Source of the DNA: Dehalococcoidales bacterium
GTDB lineage: Bacteria > Chloroflexota > Dehalococcoidia > Dehalococcoidales > JAQTVP01
Assembly: GCA_028707015.1 (NCBI GenBank)
Contig: JAQTVP010000047.1
Location: forward strand, 1-9,970
Length of the DNA stretch: 9,970 nucleotides
Direction of reading: 5' to 3'
The notes beneath the pieces are model-generated. The model saw only the letters and a list, made by a program, of their open reading frames with translations, had not been told where the DNA came from and did no database searches. This document shows positions 1-6,378 of this stretch, in pieces. How positions within the stretch are numbered: the first letter of the stretch is position 1; every line of letters starts with the position of its first letter. The translations under genes were made by a program, and so were the position numbers.

Positions 1-629
1 TAATTCTTCTTGGATTCATCATAGCGTACCTGCACCAGTACTTCACCTTCCCATCCTCCTTCTTCCAGTCCCTCAATATGAGCACTTTCCACACCTTTTC
101 CATAGTCATTATCCATTACTATGGAAGCAAATCTGGTATAACCCTCATCCATAATAAAATTAGCTAACACCCGCCCCTGGGCATCATCCATAAGACAGGA
201 ACGGAAAAACCATTCTGTTCCATCTATATCGGAGAGCAGAGGATTCGTAGCTGACATCGTTATCGCCGGAATCTGATGGTCTTTCAAATAAGGAATTGCC
301 AGTTTGGAAGAGCCGGTAATCATTGGACCAACAATTACCTGTACACCATCTACTTCAACCAGCTTTTTAACCCTGTCTAACCCCGTTGCGGGATCTGTTT
401 TGCCATCTTCCTCCACTAATTCTATATTCTTACCTAATATTCCGCCTGCCGCATTAATATCATCAACTGCTAACCTCGCACCATCAAGCATCCGGGTTCC
501 CATGGCTCCCAAGTCTCCACTAAGATCCATTACCACACCTATCTTGATTGTGTCAGCACCTGAACTACAGGCAGCTGTCGTTAAGAGAAGTGATACAATA
601 ATAATACCTAGTAAAAGTCTTCTTATCAT
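1..629 (-). CDS. livK: ABC transporter substrate-binding lipoprotein (branched-chain amino acid type), 3' end outside window
   Basis: Extracytoplasmic solute-binding lipoprotein of the HAAT importer encoded just upstream; it would deliver ligand to LivHM. Only the first 209 residues are present, and the frame is still open at base 1. A signal peptide (MIRR, then a hydrophobic stretch to residue 20) ends in T-A-A-C, so Cys21 should be lipidated. The mature part is a type I periplasmic-binding fold: the first strand starts IKIGVVMDLSG (28-38), followed by GARLAVDDINAAGGILG (50-66), the ligand-contact-like turns ITGSS (104-108) and SATNP (126-130), and DNDYGKG (173-179). The ATG at 629 is fixed by AAAGGAGGG just upstream and by an in-frame stop above it. 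It lies last in the operon, 107 nt after livF. The true ligand is unknown: related proteins bind Leu/Ile/Val, other amino acids, amides or urea. Confidence 0.93.
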   Translation of the reverse strand, partial: MIRRLLLGIIIVSLLLTTAACSSGADTIKIGVVMDLSGDLGAMGTRMLDGARLAVDDINAAGGILGKNIELVEEDGKTDPATGLDRVKKLVEVDGVQVIVGPMITGSSKLAIPYLKDHQIPAITMSATNPLLSDIDGTEWFFRSCLMDDAQGRVLANFIMDEGYTRFASIVMDNDYGKGVESAHIEGLEEGGWEGEVLVQVRYDESKKN

Positions 630-736
630 GTTCCCTCCTTTCTATAAATACCGTCTTTATCAATTTTAACCTGTTTATCTAAGCATCACCTCCCAAATTA
701 TTTTAACATTGTAAAGCATACAAATTAATATAATAT
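630..736 (-). promoter_or_regulatory. livF-livK intergenic leader with two Shine-Dalgarno-like elements
   Basis: A 107-nt spacer in an otherwise tightly packed operon. The ATG-proximal site AAAGGAGGG serves the binding-protein gene. A second element, GGGAGGTGATG at 694-684, is a near full-length match to the 16S rRNA 3' end, but only a three-codon frame follows it (ATG 686-684, stop 677-675). A weak promoter-like pair on the minus strand (TTGTAT at 723-718, 17-nt spacer, TAATTT at 700-695) could give the binding-protein gene extra transcription. That assignment is tentative. No terminator-like hairpin is visible. Confidence 0.35.
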
Positions 737-1474
737 TTAATCGCTTATGGGATCGTGACTGTCCAAACCTAAATAACGCTGCCGGGCATTATCTCCATCA
801 AACAGAGAGCTGGCATCCCCTTCCAGAACACAAGTACCATTGGCCAGCGCATAACCCCGATTTGAGATACTTAGTACTTTTTGAACATTTTGTTCTACTA
901 TCACTATAGCAATCCCACTCTGTCTAATGTTCTCCATTTTAGAAAGCATAACCGTAGCCGGCTTAGGAGAAAGCGAAGCCAATGGTTCATCAAGGAACAA
1001 AAGTTTAGGTTGTGCCATCAACGCTCTGGCTACAGCCAGCATCTGCCTTTCACCACCACTCAGGTTTCCCGCCAGACCTTTCTTTCTCACCTCAAGCTCA
1101 GGAAACATATCATACATCTCAGCTATTCTCGCTTTAATAGAAGCTTTACCCCGCTGATGATAGGCTCCCATATCCAGATTCTCAGCAATGGTTAAATTAG
1201 AAAAAACATTGTCTATCTGAGGGACATATCCTATCCCCAGGCTTACAGCACGGTCAGATGCAATACCACTAATATTTTTACCCTGATAAAAAATTTTACC
1301 ATCAAATAATTTAGCAAAACCCAGAAAGCTCTTAATCAAGGTTGATTTACCACTTCCATTAGGCCCAATGATAGCTACAATCTCGCCCTCCGAAACCTGC
1401 ATAGAAACACCTTGAACAATAATGGCTTCCCCATACCCGGCATTAATATTTTCAGCAACGAGAATTGGATCCAT
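737..1474 (-). CDS. livF: Branched-chain amino acid-type ABC transporter ATPase LivF
   Basis: One of the two cytoplasmic ATPases that power the HAAT importer, working as a pair with LivG. The 245 residues contain Walker A GPNGSGKST (37-45), Q-loop Gln86, signature LSGGE (138-142) and Walker B LLFLDEP (158-164) with Glu163. The switch region reads VEQN (193-196), with Gln where most ABC ATPases have the H-loop His; this is usual in LivF and separates it from LivG. The start ATG overlaps the livG stop as TAATG, and GGGAG lies shortly before it, so translation is probably coupled. Length is close to the family norm, with a slightly longer acidic C-terminal tail. Transport of branched-chain amino acids specifically is not proven. 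Confidence 0.93.
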   Translation of the reverse strand: MDPILVAENINAGYGEAIIVQGVSMQVSEGEIVAIIGPNGSGKSTLIKSFLGFAKLFDGKIFYQGKNISGIASDRAVSLGIGYVPQIDNVFSNLTIAENLDMGAYHQRGKASIKARIAEMYDMFPELEVRKKGLAGNLSGGERQMLAVARALMAQPKLLFLDEPLASLSPKPATVMLSKMENIRQSGIAIVIVEQNVQKVLSISNRGYALANGTCVLEGDASSLFDGDNARQRYLGLDSHDPISD

Positions 1475-2238
1475 TATTCATCTCCCAAATATATTGAGTA
1501 GAAAAGAGGATTATCAGTTATGGTTTTCGGTTCTCCAGCAAGTACCAGTTTACCTTTATCCATTACATAAACCCAGGAAGCAAATTCAAACAATAGCTCT
1601 AATCGATGTTCCACAATAAAAAAGGCGATGCCATTTTTAGATAAATCTCTTAATTTTTCAAATATTCTCTTTCCCAGAACAGGATTTATACCTGCTGCCG
1701 GCTCATCCAAAAGCAGGAGCTTGGGCTTGGCCATTAGTCCCCTGCCCAGCTCCAAAAGCTTTCTTTGTCCGCCAGAAAGCTCCTTGGCCGGAGTAAAAGA
1801 TAACTCATCTAATCCAACAATATCCAGAATGTCCAGAGCCTCACTAATCAATCCCTTTTCCTGTTCCTGCCACCTTCGTCTCAAGAAAAGACCATTAAAT
1901 AATTTATCACCCTGCTGTCTGCGTGCTGCCACTAACATGTTATCCAGCACAGTCATACTATAAAAAAGCCGAGGGACCTGAAAAGCATTTGCCAGACCCA
2001 AATCATACATTTGATGGGGAGCAAGATTAGTGACACATTTATCTTCAAAATAGATATCTCCATGATCCGGTTTATGCAGACCAAGGATAGTATTAAACAA
2101 AGTGCTCTTACCACTGCCATTAGGCCCTACCAAACCCCAGATTCCGCCATGGTCAACGTTTAGGTTAACTTCATTGACAGCGTAAACACCACCAAAATGC
2201 TTGCTAATTTCTTCTATTCTTAATAGTGTGTCTTCCAT
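1474..2238 (-). CDS. livG: Branched-chain amino acid-type ABC transporter ATPase LivG
   Basis: Second cytoplasmic ATPase of the importer, energising LivHM together with LivF. The 254 residues show Walker A GPNGSGKST (38-46), Q-loop Gln87 in the LivG-like stretch NAFQVPRLF, signature LSGGQ (154-158), Walker B LLLLDEP (174-180) with Glu179, and the switch His211 in VEHRL. The longer segment between Q-loop and signature (about 104-150), a C-terminal extension after the nucleotide-binding core and the true H-loop fit LivG rather than LivF. Its ATG lies 35 nt inside the end of livM. GAGGT sits about 9 nt upstream, which supports this start. All catalytic motifs look intact. Confidence 0.93.
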   Translation of the reverse strand: MEDTLLRIEEISKHFGGVYAVNEVNLNVDHGGIWGLVGPNGSGKSTLFNTILGLHKPDHGDIYFEDKCVTNLAPHQMYDLGLANAFQVPRLFYSMTVLDNMLVAARRQQGDKLFNGLFLRRRWQEQEKGLISEALDILDIVGLDELSFTPAKELSGGQRKLLELGRGLMAKPKLLLLDEPAAGINPVLGKRIFEKLRDLSKNGIAFFIVEHRLELLFEFASWVYVMDKGKLVLAGEPKTITDNPLFYSIYLGDE

Positions 2239-3148
2239 TGTAAATTAACCTCTGCACCTTTGTCCTCACTGTACTTTCTTTTAACAAACCCTGGGGTCTA
2301 TAAAGCAGTATTAAGATAATTAATGTTCCAAATAGAATATATTGCAAGTTACTTGGGTCAATGGGTATAGATATATAATCCTTAAGTATATTTGTACCTC
2401 TATCAAAAATCTCTACCAGCCCGGCACCTAATAGAACTCCCCAGCTATTACCCGGACCACCAAGAAGTACCATTATCCACACAGTAAAAGTAATCATCGG
2501 CATAAACATATTAGGAAGGACACAGTGGAGATATTGAACATAAAGTCCACCAGCTATACCAGTCATTGCTGAACCCAGCATAAGTACTTGAGCTTTATAT
2601 TTAGATACGTTCTTACCTAATGCTTCGGCAGCTACCTCATCTTCTCTTATCGCCCGTATTGCCCTGCCATAAGGAGCATTAGCTAAATAATGAATAACGA
2701 GGAAACAGATAGCTAAACAAAAATAAACTAGAGCTATATTTATGAAGGCATCTGTACGGTGAGAAACGCCAGCCACAGAAATAGCAGGAGCAACCGTTAG
2801 CCCCCAATCGCCTCCGGCCAACCAGTCCTCAGATTTAACAAATAACCTTAATATTTCACCAAATGCCAGTACAGCTATAGAAAGGTAATCAGCCCTTAAT
2901 CTCAAAGCAGGCAAGGAAATCAGCAAACCAAAAGCAGCTGCAATTACGGCGCCAGCCATAAGACAGAAGAAAAAGGGAACACCTATATTGGATAAAAGAG
3001 CATAAGTATAAGCACCGATAAGAAAGAAAGCTACTTTACCAAAATTAGCCAACCCGGTAAAGCCAAACTCTAAGTTTAAACTTATAGCAACAATACTAAA
3101 GATGCCTATAAAAACAACAAGATCTAGAACATAAAGCAAAGGATCCAA
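2204..3148 (-). CDS. livM: Branched-chain amino acid-type ABC transporter permease LivM
   Basis: Membrane permease that forms the translocation path with LivH. It has 314 residues, mostly hydrophobic, with about nine or ten membrane segments. Family hallmarks are SLNLEFGFTGLANFG (23-37), followed by FFLIGAY, and the cytoplasmic coupling loop YGRAIRAIREDEVAAEALGKN (about 160-180), which contacts the ATPases. The C-terminal LLYRPQGL is also typical. Translation begins at a TTG: no in-frame ATG lies between it and the upstream stop, and AGGAGA (3161-3156) is placed 7 nt before it. The gene begins 1 nt after the livH stop and ends inside livG, so the four core genes are almost certainly co-translated. 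Confidence 0.92.
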   Translation of the reverse strand: MDPLLYVLDLVVFIGIFSIVAISLNLEFGFTGLANFGKVAFFLIGAYTYALLSNIGVPFFFCLMAGAVIAAAFGLLISLPALRLRADYLSIAVLAFGEILRLFVKSEDWLAGGDWGLTVAPAISVAGVSHRTDAFINIALVYFCLAICFLVIHYLANAPYGRAIRAIREDEVAAEALGKNVSKYKAQVLMLGSAMTGIAGGLYVQYLHCVLPNMFMPMITFTVWIMVLLGGPGNSWGVLLGAGLVEIFDRGTNILKDYISIPIDPSNLQYILFGTLIILILLYRPQGLLKESTVRTKVQRLIYNGRHTIKNRRN

Positions 3149-3161
3149 ATCAAAATCTCCT
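3149..3161 (-). promoter_or_regulatory. Ribosome binding site fixing the TTG start of livM
   Basis: On the minus strand AGGAGA (3161-3156) lies 7 nt before the TTG at 3148-3146, inside the last codons of livH. Upstream of the TTG the livM frame reaches a TAG stop at 3175-3173 without any ATG, so the TTG is the best supported start. Confidence 0.75.
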
Positions 3162-4037
3162 AAATAGCATAGCTAATCCTTCTGGTTTAACAATTAAGGT
3201 TATTATAAGGATTAAAAAAGCTATACCTATACGATACGTTGTAGAAAGCCCCAAGGCAATAAGTCCCACTACACCAACATTTTCAGCTAACCCGATAATA
3301 AAAGCAGCAGCTATTGCGCCATAGAAGTTACCAATACCACCCAATATGGCAACAGCAAATATTGGTAAAATAATATCCCAACCTGTCATGGGCCAAATCT
3401 GGGTATCTGCCCCACGGAAGATTCCCGCAATCGCTGCCAGACCAGTTCCGATAAACCAGGTTATTAAAATCACCCGATTAACATTAATCCCTGAGGCTAA
3501 AGCAAGCTCAGGATTACTAGCACTTGCCCTGATTGCCTTTCCTATTCTGGTTTTCATTAGAAGGAAGTGAATAGCAAAAGATAGGGATATTGCAGTAACG
3601 ATAAGCCACAACCAGAGGCTACTAATTCTCATGGAACCAACGTCAAAACTAGTCCAAGCAGCAGAAAAATATACTGGCTTCCAGGTCCAAATAGCACCAA
3701 TGGAATGTCTGAGGATAAAGCCTAAAGCTATGGAAGCTACCATAAGATGAATTATGCTGCTCCCCCTCTTAGCCAGGGGCTGAAAAATACCACGGTAACA
3801 TAAAACACCTACAGTGCCACTAACCAAAAAAGCAATTAGTAAAGCTAACGGCCACCCTAAACCTAACTGCTCAGCCACCAGATAACCAATAAAAGCACCT
3901 AAAGTAATAAATTCAGCGTGAGCAAAATTGGGAAATTTAGACAAACCATAAGTAAGAGTAAGACCTACAGCCCCAATTAGATATAGACTACCCGTAATAG
4001 CTGAATTAAAAAGAACTTGTGGCCAGTTAATCATCAT
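3150..4037 (-). CDS. livH: Branched-chain amino acid-type ABC transporter permease LivH
   Basis: First gene of the transport operon and partner of LivM in the membrane channel. The 295 residues form about eight hydrophobic segments. Diagnostic stretches are GLTLTYGLSKFPNFAHAEF (25-43), equivalent to the family's L-x-x-x-x-G-L-x-F-x-N-x-A-H-G-x-F region, and the ATPase-coupling loop IGKAIRASASNPELALASGI (165-184). The C-terminal VKPEGL is also typical. Two adjacent ATGs (4037 and 4034) are both possible starts, and the ribosome binding site (GAG followed by TAG) is weak. Upstream lies a good minus-strand promoter at 4143-4115. As with the whole system, the substrate could be another amino acid or an amide. 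Confidence 0.92.
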   Translation of the reverse strand: MMINWPQVLFNSAITGSLYLIGAVGLTLTYGLSKFPNFAHAEFITLGAFIGYLVAEQLGLGWPLALLIAFLVSGTVGVLCYRGIFQPLAKRGSSIIHLMVASIALGFILRHSIGAIWTWKPVYFSAAWTSFDVGSMRISSLWLWLIVTAISLSFAIHFLLMKTRIGKAIRASASNPELALASGINVNRVILITWFIGTGLAAIAGIFRGADTQIWPMTGWDIILPIFAVAILGGIGNFYGAIAAAFIIGLAENVGVVGLIALGLSTTYRIGIAFLILIITLIVKPEGLAMLFRRF

Positions 4038-4114
4038 AATCTACTCGTATCTAAACAGCTTCAAATACACTTCAGGCTATAATAAACACAAAGTACTACT
4101 CCGGTAGCTGCCTT

Positions 4115-4143
4115 AGTATAACTGATATTATCAACTTAATCAA
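4115..4143 (-). promoter_or_regulatory. Sigma-70-type promoter of the liv operon
   Basis: Read on the minus strand: -35 TTGATT (4143-4138), a 17-nt spacer, and -10 TATACT (4120-4115). Transcription would begin near 4108, giving a leader of about 70 nt before livH. The spacer contains the 11-bp dyad TGATATTATCA (4123-4133), a natural place for a repressor to bind. Confidence 0.6.
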
Positions 4144-4169
4144 ATTAATATTATGCAAACAAACACATC

Positions 4170-4183
4170 TTTATCACGATAAA
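4170..4183. repeat. 14-bp palindrome TTTATCACGATAAA
   Basis: Two perfect 6-bp arms (TTTATC and GATAAA) flank a central AC. It lies about 27 bp upstream of the livH -35 box, where an activator site could be. A half-site TTATCA also occurs in the dyad within the livH promoter. No regulator gene is in the window, so a function is only inferred, and short AT-rich palindromes can arise by chance. Confidence 0.35.
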
Positions 4184-4277
4184 TTTACATATATTTTATT
4201 TTCGGCAAATACTAGTAATTTAATTATGGTATTATTATTTAGATGTCTTATTTCCCCAACCATAAAAAATATCATTA

Positions 4278-4306
4278 TTGACAACTATTAACTTATACCA
4301 TAGAAT
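4278..4306 (+). promoter_or_regulatory. Sigma-70-type promoter of the small membrane protein gene
   Basis: Consensus -35 TTGACA (4278-4283), an exact 17-nt spacer and -10 TAGAAT (4301-4306). Transcription should start near 4313, leaving a leader of about 64 nt before the ATG at 4377. This is the closest match to consensus in the window. Confidence 0.7.
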
Positions 4307-4376
4307 TTACCGATTTAAAATCAGTAATTAATTATCTTAGTTACGAAACAAACTTGAGGACGACAAAGGAGAATAT

Positions 4377-4778
4377 ATGATTGAGCGGGTTCATGAACAT
4401 ATTATTGAAGAACTTCAACAGAATACACGCACGGATATAATTTTTATCGTTACTGCGATTCTTCTTAACCTGATTATTCTCGCTGTGAATTCTATTATCG
4501 CCGCTGATAATCACAGCGTTACTACAACCATCGTGATGATTTTATTTGTTTGCCTGTTAATCGTGATTAATCTCATCGTAATCTTCGGCTTACTAAAGGG
4601 ACGGCAAACAAGAGTAAAATTAATAAATGGACTATTGAAGATGTATAGAGATCAGAATGTAGAAGGATATTATGATGTAACTCTATTAAGTAATTATAAT
4701 ACTAGATATAATCTTTTCATTCTCGCTGTTGTTTTTCTAGGGATTATAGCTATTATTGTGCCATTTATTACCAGATAG
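4377..4778 (+). CDS. Hypothetical three-helix membrane protein
   Basis: I do not recognise the family. The 133-residue protein begins with a charged, helical segment (1-19), then has strongly hydrophobic stretches at about 20-43, 50-73 and 111-131. Between the second and third lies a 37-residue hydrophilic loop rich in Lys and Arg near residues 74-91, which the positive-inside rule places in the cytoplasm. The likely topology is N-in, C-out, with a very short tail (ITR). No cysteines of a metal site, enzyme motif or signal peptide are visible. AAAGGAG (4365-4371) sits 5 nt before the ATG and a near-consensus promoter lies upstream, so it is very probably expressed. It is transcribed away from livH and is separated from the serpin by 118 nt. 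A role as a small channel, sensor partner or anti-stress protein cannot be told apart. Confidence 0.75.
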   Translation: MIERVHEHIIEELQQNTRTDIIFIVTAILLNLIILAVNSIIAADNHSVTTTIVMILFVCLLIVINLIVIFGLLKGRQTRVKLINGLLKMYRDQNVEGYYDVTLLSNYNTRYNLFILAVVFLGIIAIIVPFITR

Positions 4779-4896
4779 CATATTATTAAATATTAAACAG
4801 CATAAATAAATTATTACCTCATAATAATATCTAATATTCATTTGTTACGTTATTGATATATGTAGTGTATTTAAAACAGAGTGAGAGGTAGCTAAT
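4779..4896 (+). promoter_or_regulatory. AT-rich spacer with inverted repeat upstream of the serpin
   Basis: The 118-nt spacer contains a 7-bp inverted repeat at 4810-4828 (ATTATTA, loop CCTCA, TAATAAT). The stem is all A/T and no U-run follows it, so it is a poor terminator but could be an operator. Promoter-like hexamers are weak (TTGTTA at 4842, TTGATA at 4853, with no clear -10 at the right distance). GAGAGG (4883-4888) is the ribosome binding site for the serpin. Confidence 0.35.
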
Positions 4897-6171
4897 ATGA
4901 AGAAGATATTCTACTATATATTAATGCTGACAATAACACTGAGTTTTATCAGCTGCAATAGTCCATTTACCGGTGAGGTATTACAATCAGATAAGCAGAG
5001 AATTACTTCACCAAATGTAAATGAGGCTGATCTGGCAGTTCTGGTTAATGGAAACATTACCTTTGCCTTCGACCTGTACCAGTCACTTAAAGAAACAGAT
5101 GACAACATTTTCTATTCTCCTTTCAGTATCTCGCTGGCACTCGCCATGACCTACGCTGGTGCCCGTAGTGATACCGAACAACAGATGACCGATACCCTCA
5201 GCTTTATTCTCTCTCAGCAGCACTTGCACCCGGCATTTAACAGTCTGGAAACCACGCTGAACAGCCGTGGAGAAGGTGCTAAAGGTAAAAATGGTGAAGG
5301 TTTCCGGTTAAACATTGTTAATGCTATCTGGGGACAAAAAGATTATACTTTTTTGCCTGAATTCCTTGACCTCCTTGCGGAAAACTATGGCGCCGGGCTA
5401 AGAATGCTGGATTTTACTACTGCACCGGAAGAATCCCGTGTTACCATCAATAATTGGATAAGTGACCAAACAGAAGATCGCATTACAGACCTGATTCCAC
5501 AAGGACTGATTAACACGGCAACTCGTCTGGTTCTGACTAATGCTATCTACTTTAATGCAGCATGGCTGTATCCTTTTTCAAAGGATATAACAAAAGATGC
5601 TCCTTTCTATTTACTCAATAAAGATAAGGTAATAGTACCAATGATGAAGCAAACCAAATCATTCAAATACATTACCGGGGATACGTATCAGGCAGTTGAA
5701 TTACCTTATGATGGCAACGAACTCTCAATGATAATTTTGCTTCCTGATACTGACCAGTTCAATTCTTTTGAAAGCTCATTAAGTCTAACACAGGTAAACG
5801 GAATCATTGAGAAGTTAGAGCAAAGACAAGTAAATATAACCATGCCAAAGTTTGAATTTAAATCTAGTTTCAGCCTGAAAAAAGCCCTTTCATTGATGGG
5901 AATGCCGGTTGCTTTTTCTGGAAACGCAGATTTTTCAGGCATGACCGGCAACCGTGACCTGTTTATCGCAGATGTTATACACAAAACTTTTGTATCTGTA
6001 GATGAAGCTGGCACAGAAGCAGCAGCGGCAACTGCAGTAGTGATGGAATTAACCGCAGCACCAGATATGCCGGTTAAACTCACCCTTGATCATCCCTTCA
6101 TCTTTTTTATCCGTGATATTGAAACTGGTACAATACTGTTCACCGGACGCATCACAAATCCAAGCATATAA
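4897..6171 (+). CDS. Secreted lipoprotein serpin (serine protease inhibitor)
   Basis: Covalent suicide inhibitor of proteases, anchored outside the cytoplasmic membrane. A signal peptide (MKKIFYY plus hydrophobic core) ends in F-I-S-C, so Cys20 is the likely lipidation site; Phe at -3 is a slightly unusual lipobox. A linker of about 25 residues precedes a full-length serpin fold. Visible core motifs are NIFYSPFSISLAL (70-82, shutter), LVLTNAIYFNAAW (211-223), VPMM (247-250), VELPYDG (267-273), ADFSGM (344-349) and DHPFIFFIRD (398-407). The reactive loop hinge EAGTEAAAATA (370-380), with small residues at P15 to P9, is what inhibitory serpins have. Counting from P17 Glu370 puts P1 near Thr386, in LTAAP, with Leu385 beside it. 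That would suit elastase-, subtilisin- or chymotrypsin-like targets, with an uncertainty of a residue or so. The total of 424 residues is normal. Its base composition looks a little richer in G+C than its surroundings, so transfer is possible. Confidence 0.95.
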   Translation: MKKIFYYILMLTITLSFISCNSPFTGEVLQSDKQRITSPNVNEADLAVLVNGNITFAFDLYQSLKETDDNIFYSPFSISLALAMTYAGARSDTEQQMTDTLSFILSQQHLHPAFNSLETTLNSRGEGAKGKNGEGFRLNIVNAIWGQKDYTFLPEFLDLLAENYGAGLRMLDFTTAPEESRVTINNWISDQTEDRITDLIPQGLINTATRLVLTNAIYFNAAWLYPFSKDITKDAPFYLLNKDKVIVPMMKQTKSFKYITGDTYQAVELPYDGNELSMIILLPDTDQFNSFESSLSLTQVNGIIEKLEQRQVNITMPKFEFKSSFSLKKALSLMGMPVAFSGNADFSGMTGNRDLFIADVIHKTFVSVDEAGTEAAAATAVVMELTAAPDMPVKLTLDHPFIFFIRDIETGTILFTGRITNPSI

Positions 6172-6378
6172 TATCTCTAGCAATAAATTATATTATCCCT
6201 GTTAAAAAATGCTTTGCTTTCAGATTTTTCTAATTTTGGTTAGGAACTAAATATTGTTATCAGGCTATAATTATCCTTATGGATAATAGACATATAAATA
6301 TATATTATAGATGATTAAACAATATATATTATATTAAAAAGAACATCCCGAAAAATATAAAAAATTAGGAGGAGAATC
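6172..6378 (+). promoter_or_regulatory. Serpin-superoxide dismutase intergenic region
   Basis: A 207-bp AT-rich gap with no coding frame. It contains a consensus -10 box and dyad (6266-6287), a 13-nt direct repeat AATATATATTATA at 6297-6309 and 6321-6333 (24-nt period), and a strong ribosome binding site AGGAGGAG (6367-6374). I see no convincing GC-rich terminator for the serpin, so some read-through is possible. Confidence 0.5.
6266..6287 (+). promoter_or_regulatory. Candidate sod promoter -10 box overlapping an 18-nt dyad
   Basis: TATAAT (6266-6271) is a perfect -10 hexamer, but no good -35 hexamer lies 16-18 nt upstream. It runs into a perfect inverted repeat with 7-bp arms, ATTATCC and GGATAAT, around TTAT (6270-6287). 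This would cover the predicted transcription start near 6278. The position suits a repressor operator for the dismutase gene, for example metal- or peroxide-responsive control. The sequence is not a clear PerR or Fur box. Confidence 0.4.

Larger units (their letters stand above)
4038..4376. other. Divergent intergenic regulatory region between livH and the small membrane protein gene
   Basis: This 339-bp, very AT-rich gap has no coding frame I can support. It holds one promoter reading left into livH (4115-4143), one reading right into the membrane-protein gene (4278-4306), and two dyads: TGATATTATCA (4123-4133), inside the livH promoter, and TTTATCACGATAAA (4170-4183), upstream of it. I saw no RNA gene or recognisable riboswitch core in the remainder. 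Confidence 0.7.

Noticed and set aside
304..669. Plus-strand frame of 121 codons
   Set aside because: It is antisense to the clear binding-protein lipoprotein gene and its translation is low-complexity Ser/Pro/Thr without a recognisable fold.
675..686. Three-codon leader peptide ATG CTT AGA TAA (minus strand)
   Set aside because: The Shine-Dalgarno sequence overlaps the ATG with no spacing, so initiation there is unlikely; it is kept only as a regulatory curiosity.
881..1963. Several plus-strand frames across livF and livG (881-1195, 927-1157, 1422-1619, 1628-1963)
   Set aside because: All are shadows of the two ATPase genes, whose Walker and signature motifs are intact on the minus strand.
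3346..3570. Plus-strand frame of 74 codons over livH
   Set aside because: It lies antisense to a well-conserved permease and has no ribosome binding site or domain of its own.
4810..4828. Inverted repeat as a terminator for the membrane-protein gene
   Set aside because: The 7-bp stem is entirely A/T and no T-run follows, so an intrinsic terminator is not supported.
4914..6083. Minus-strand frames over the serpin (4914-5108, 5706-6083)
   Set aside because: They are complementary to serpin core motifs, including the reactive loop hinge, and show no independent features.
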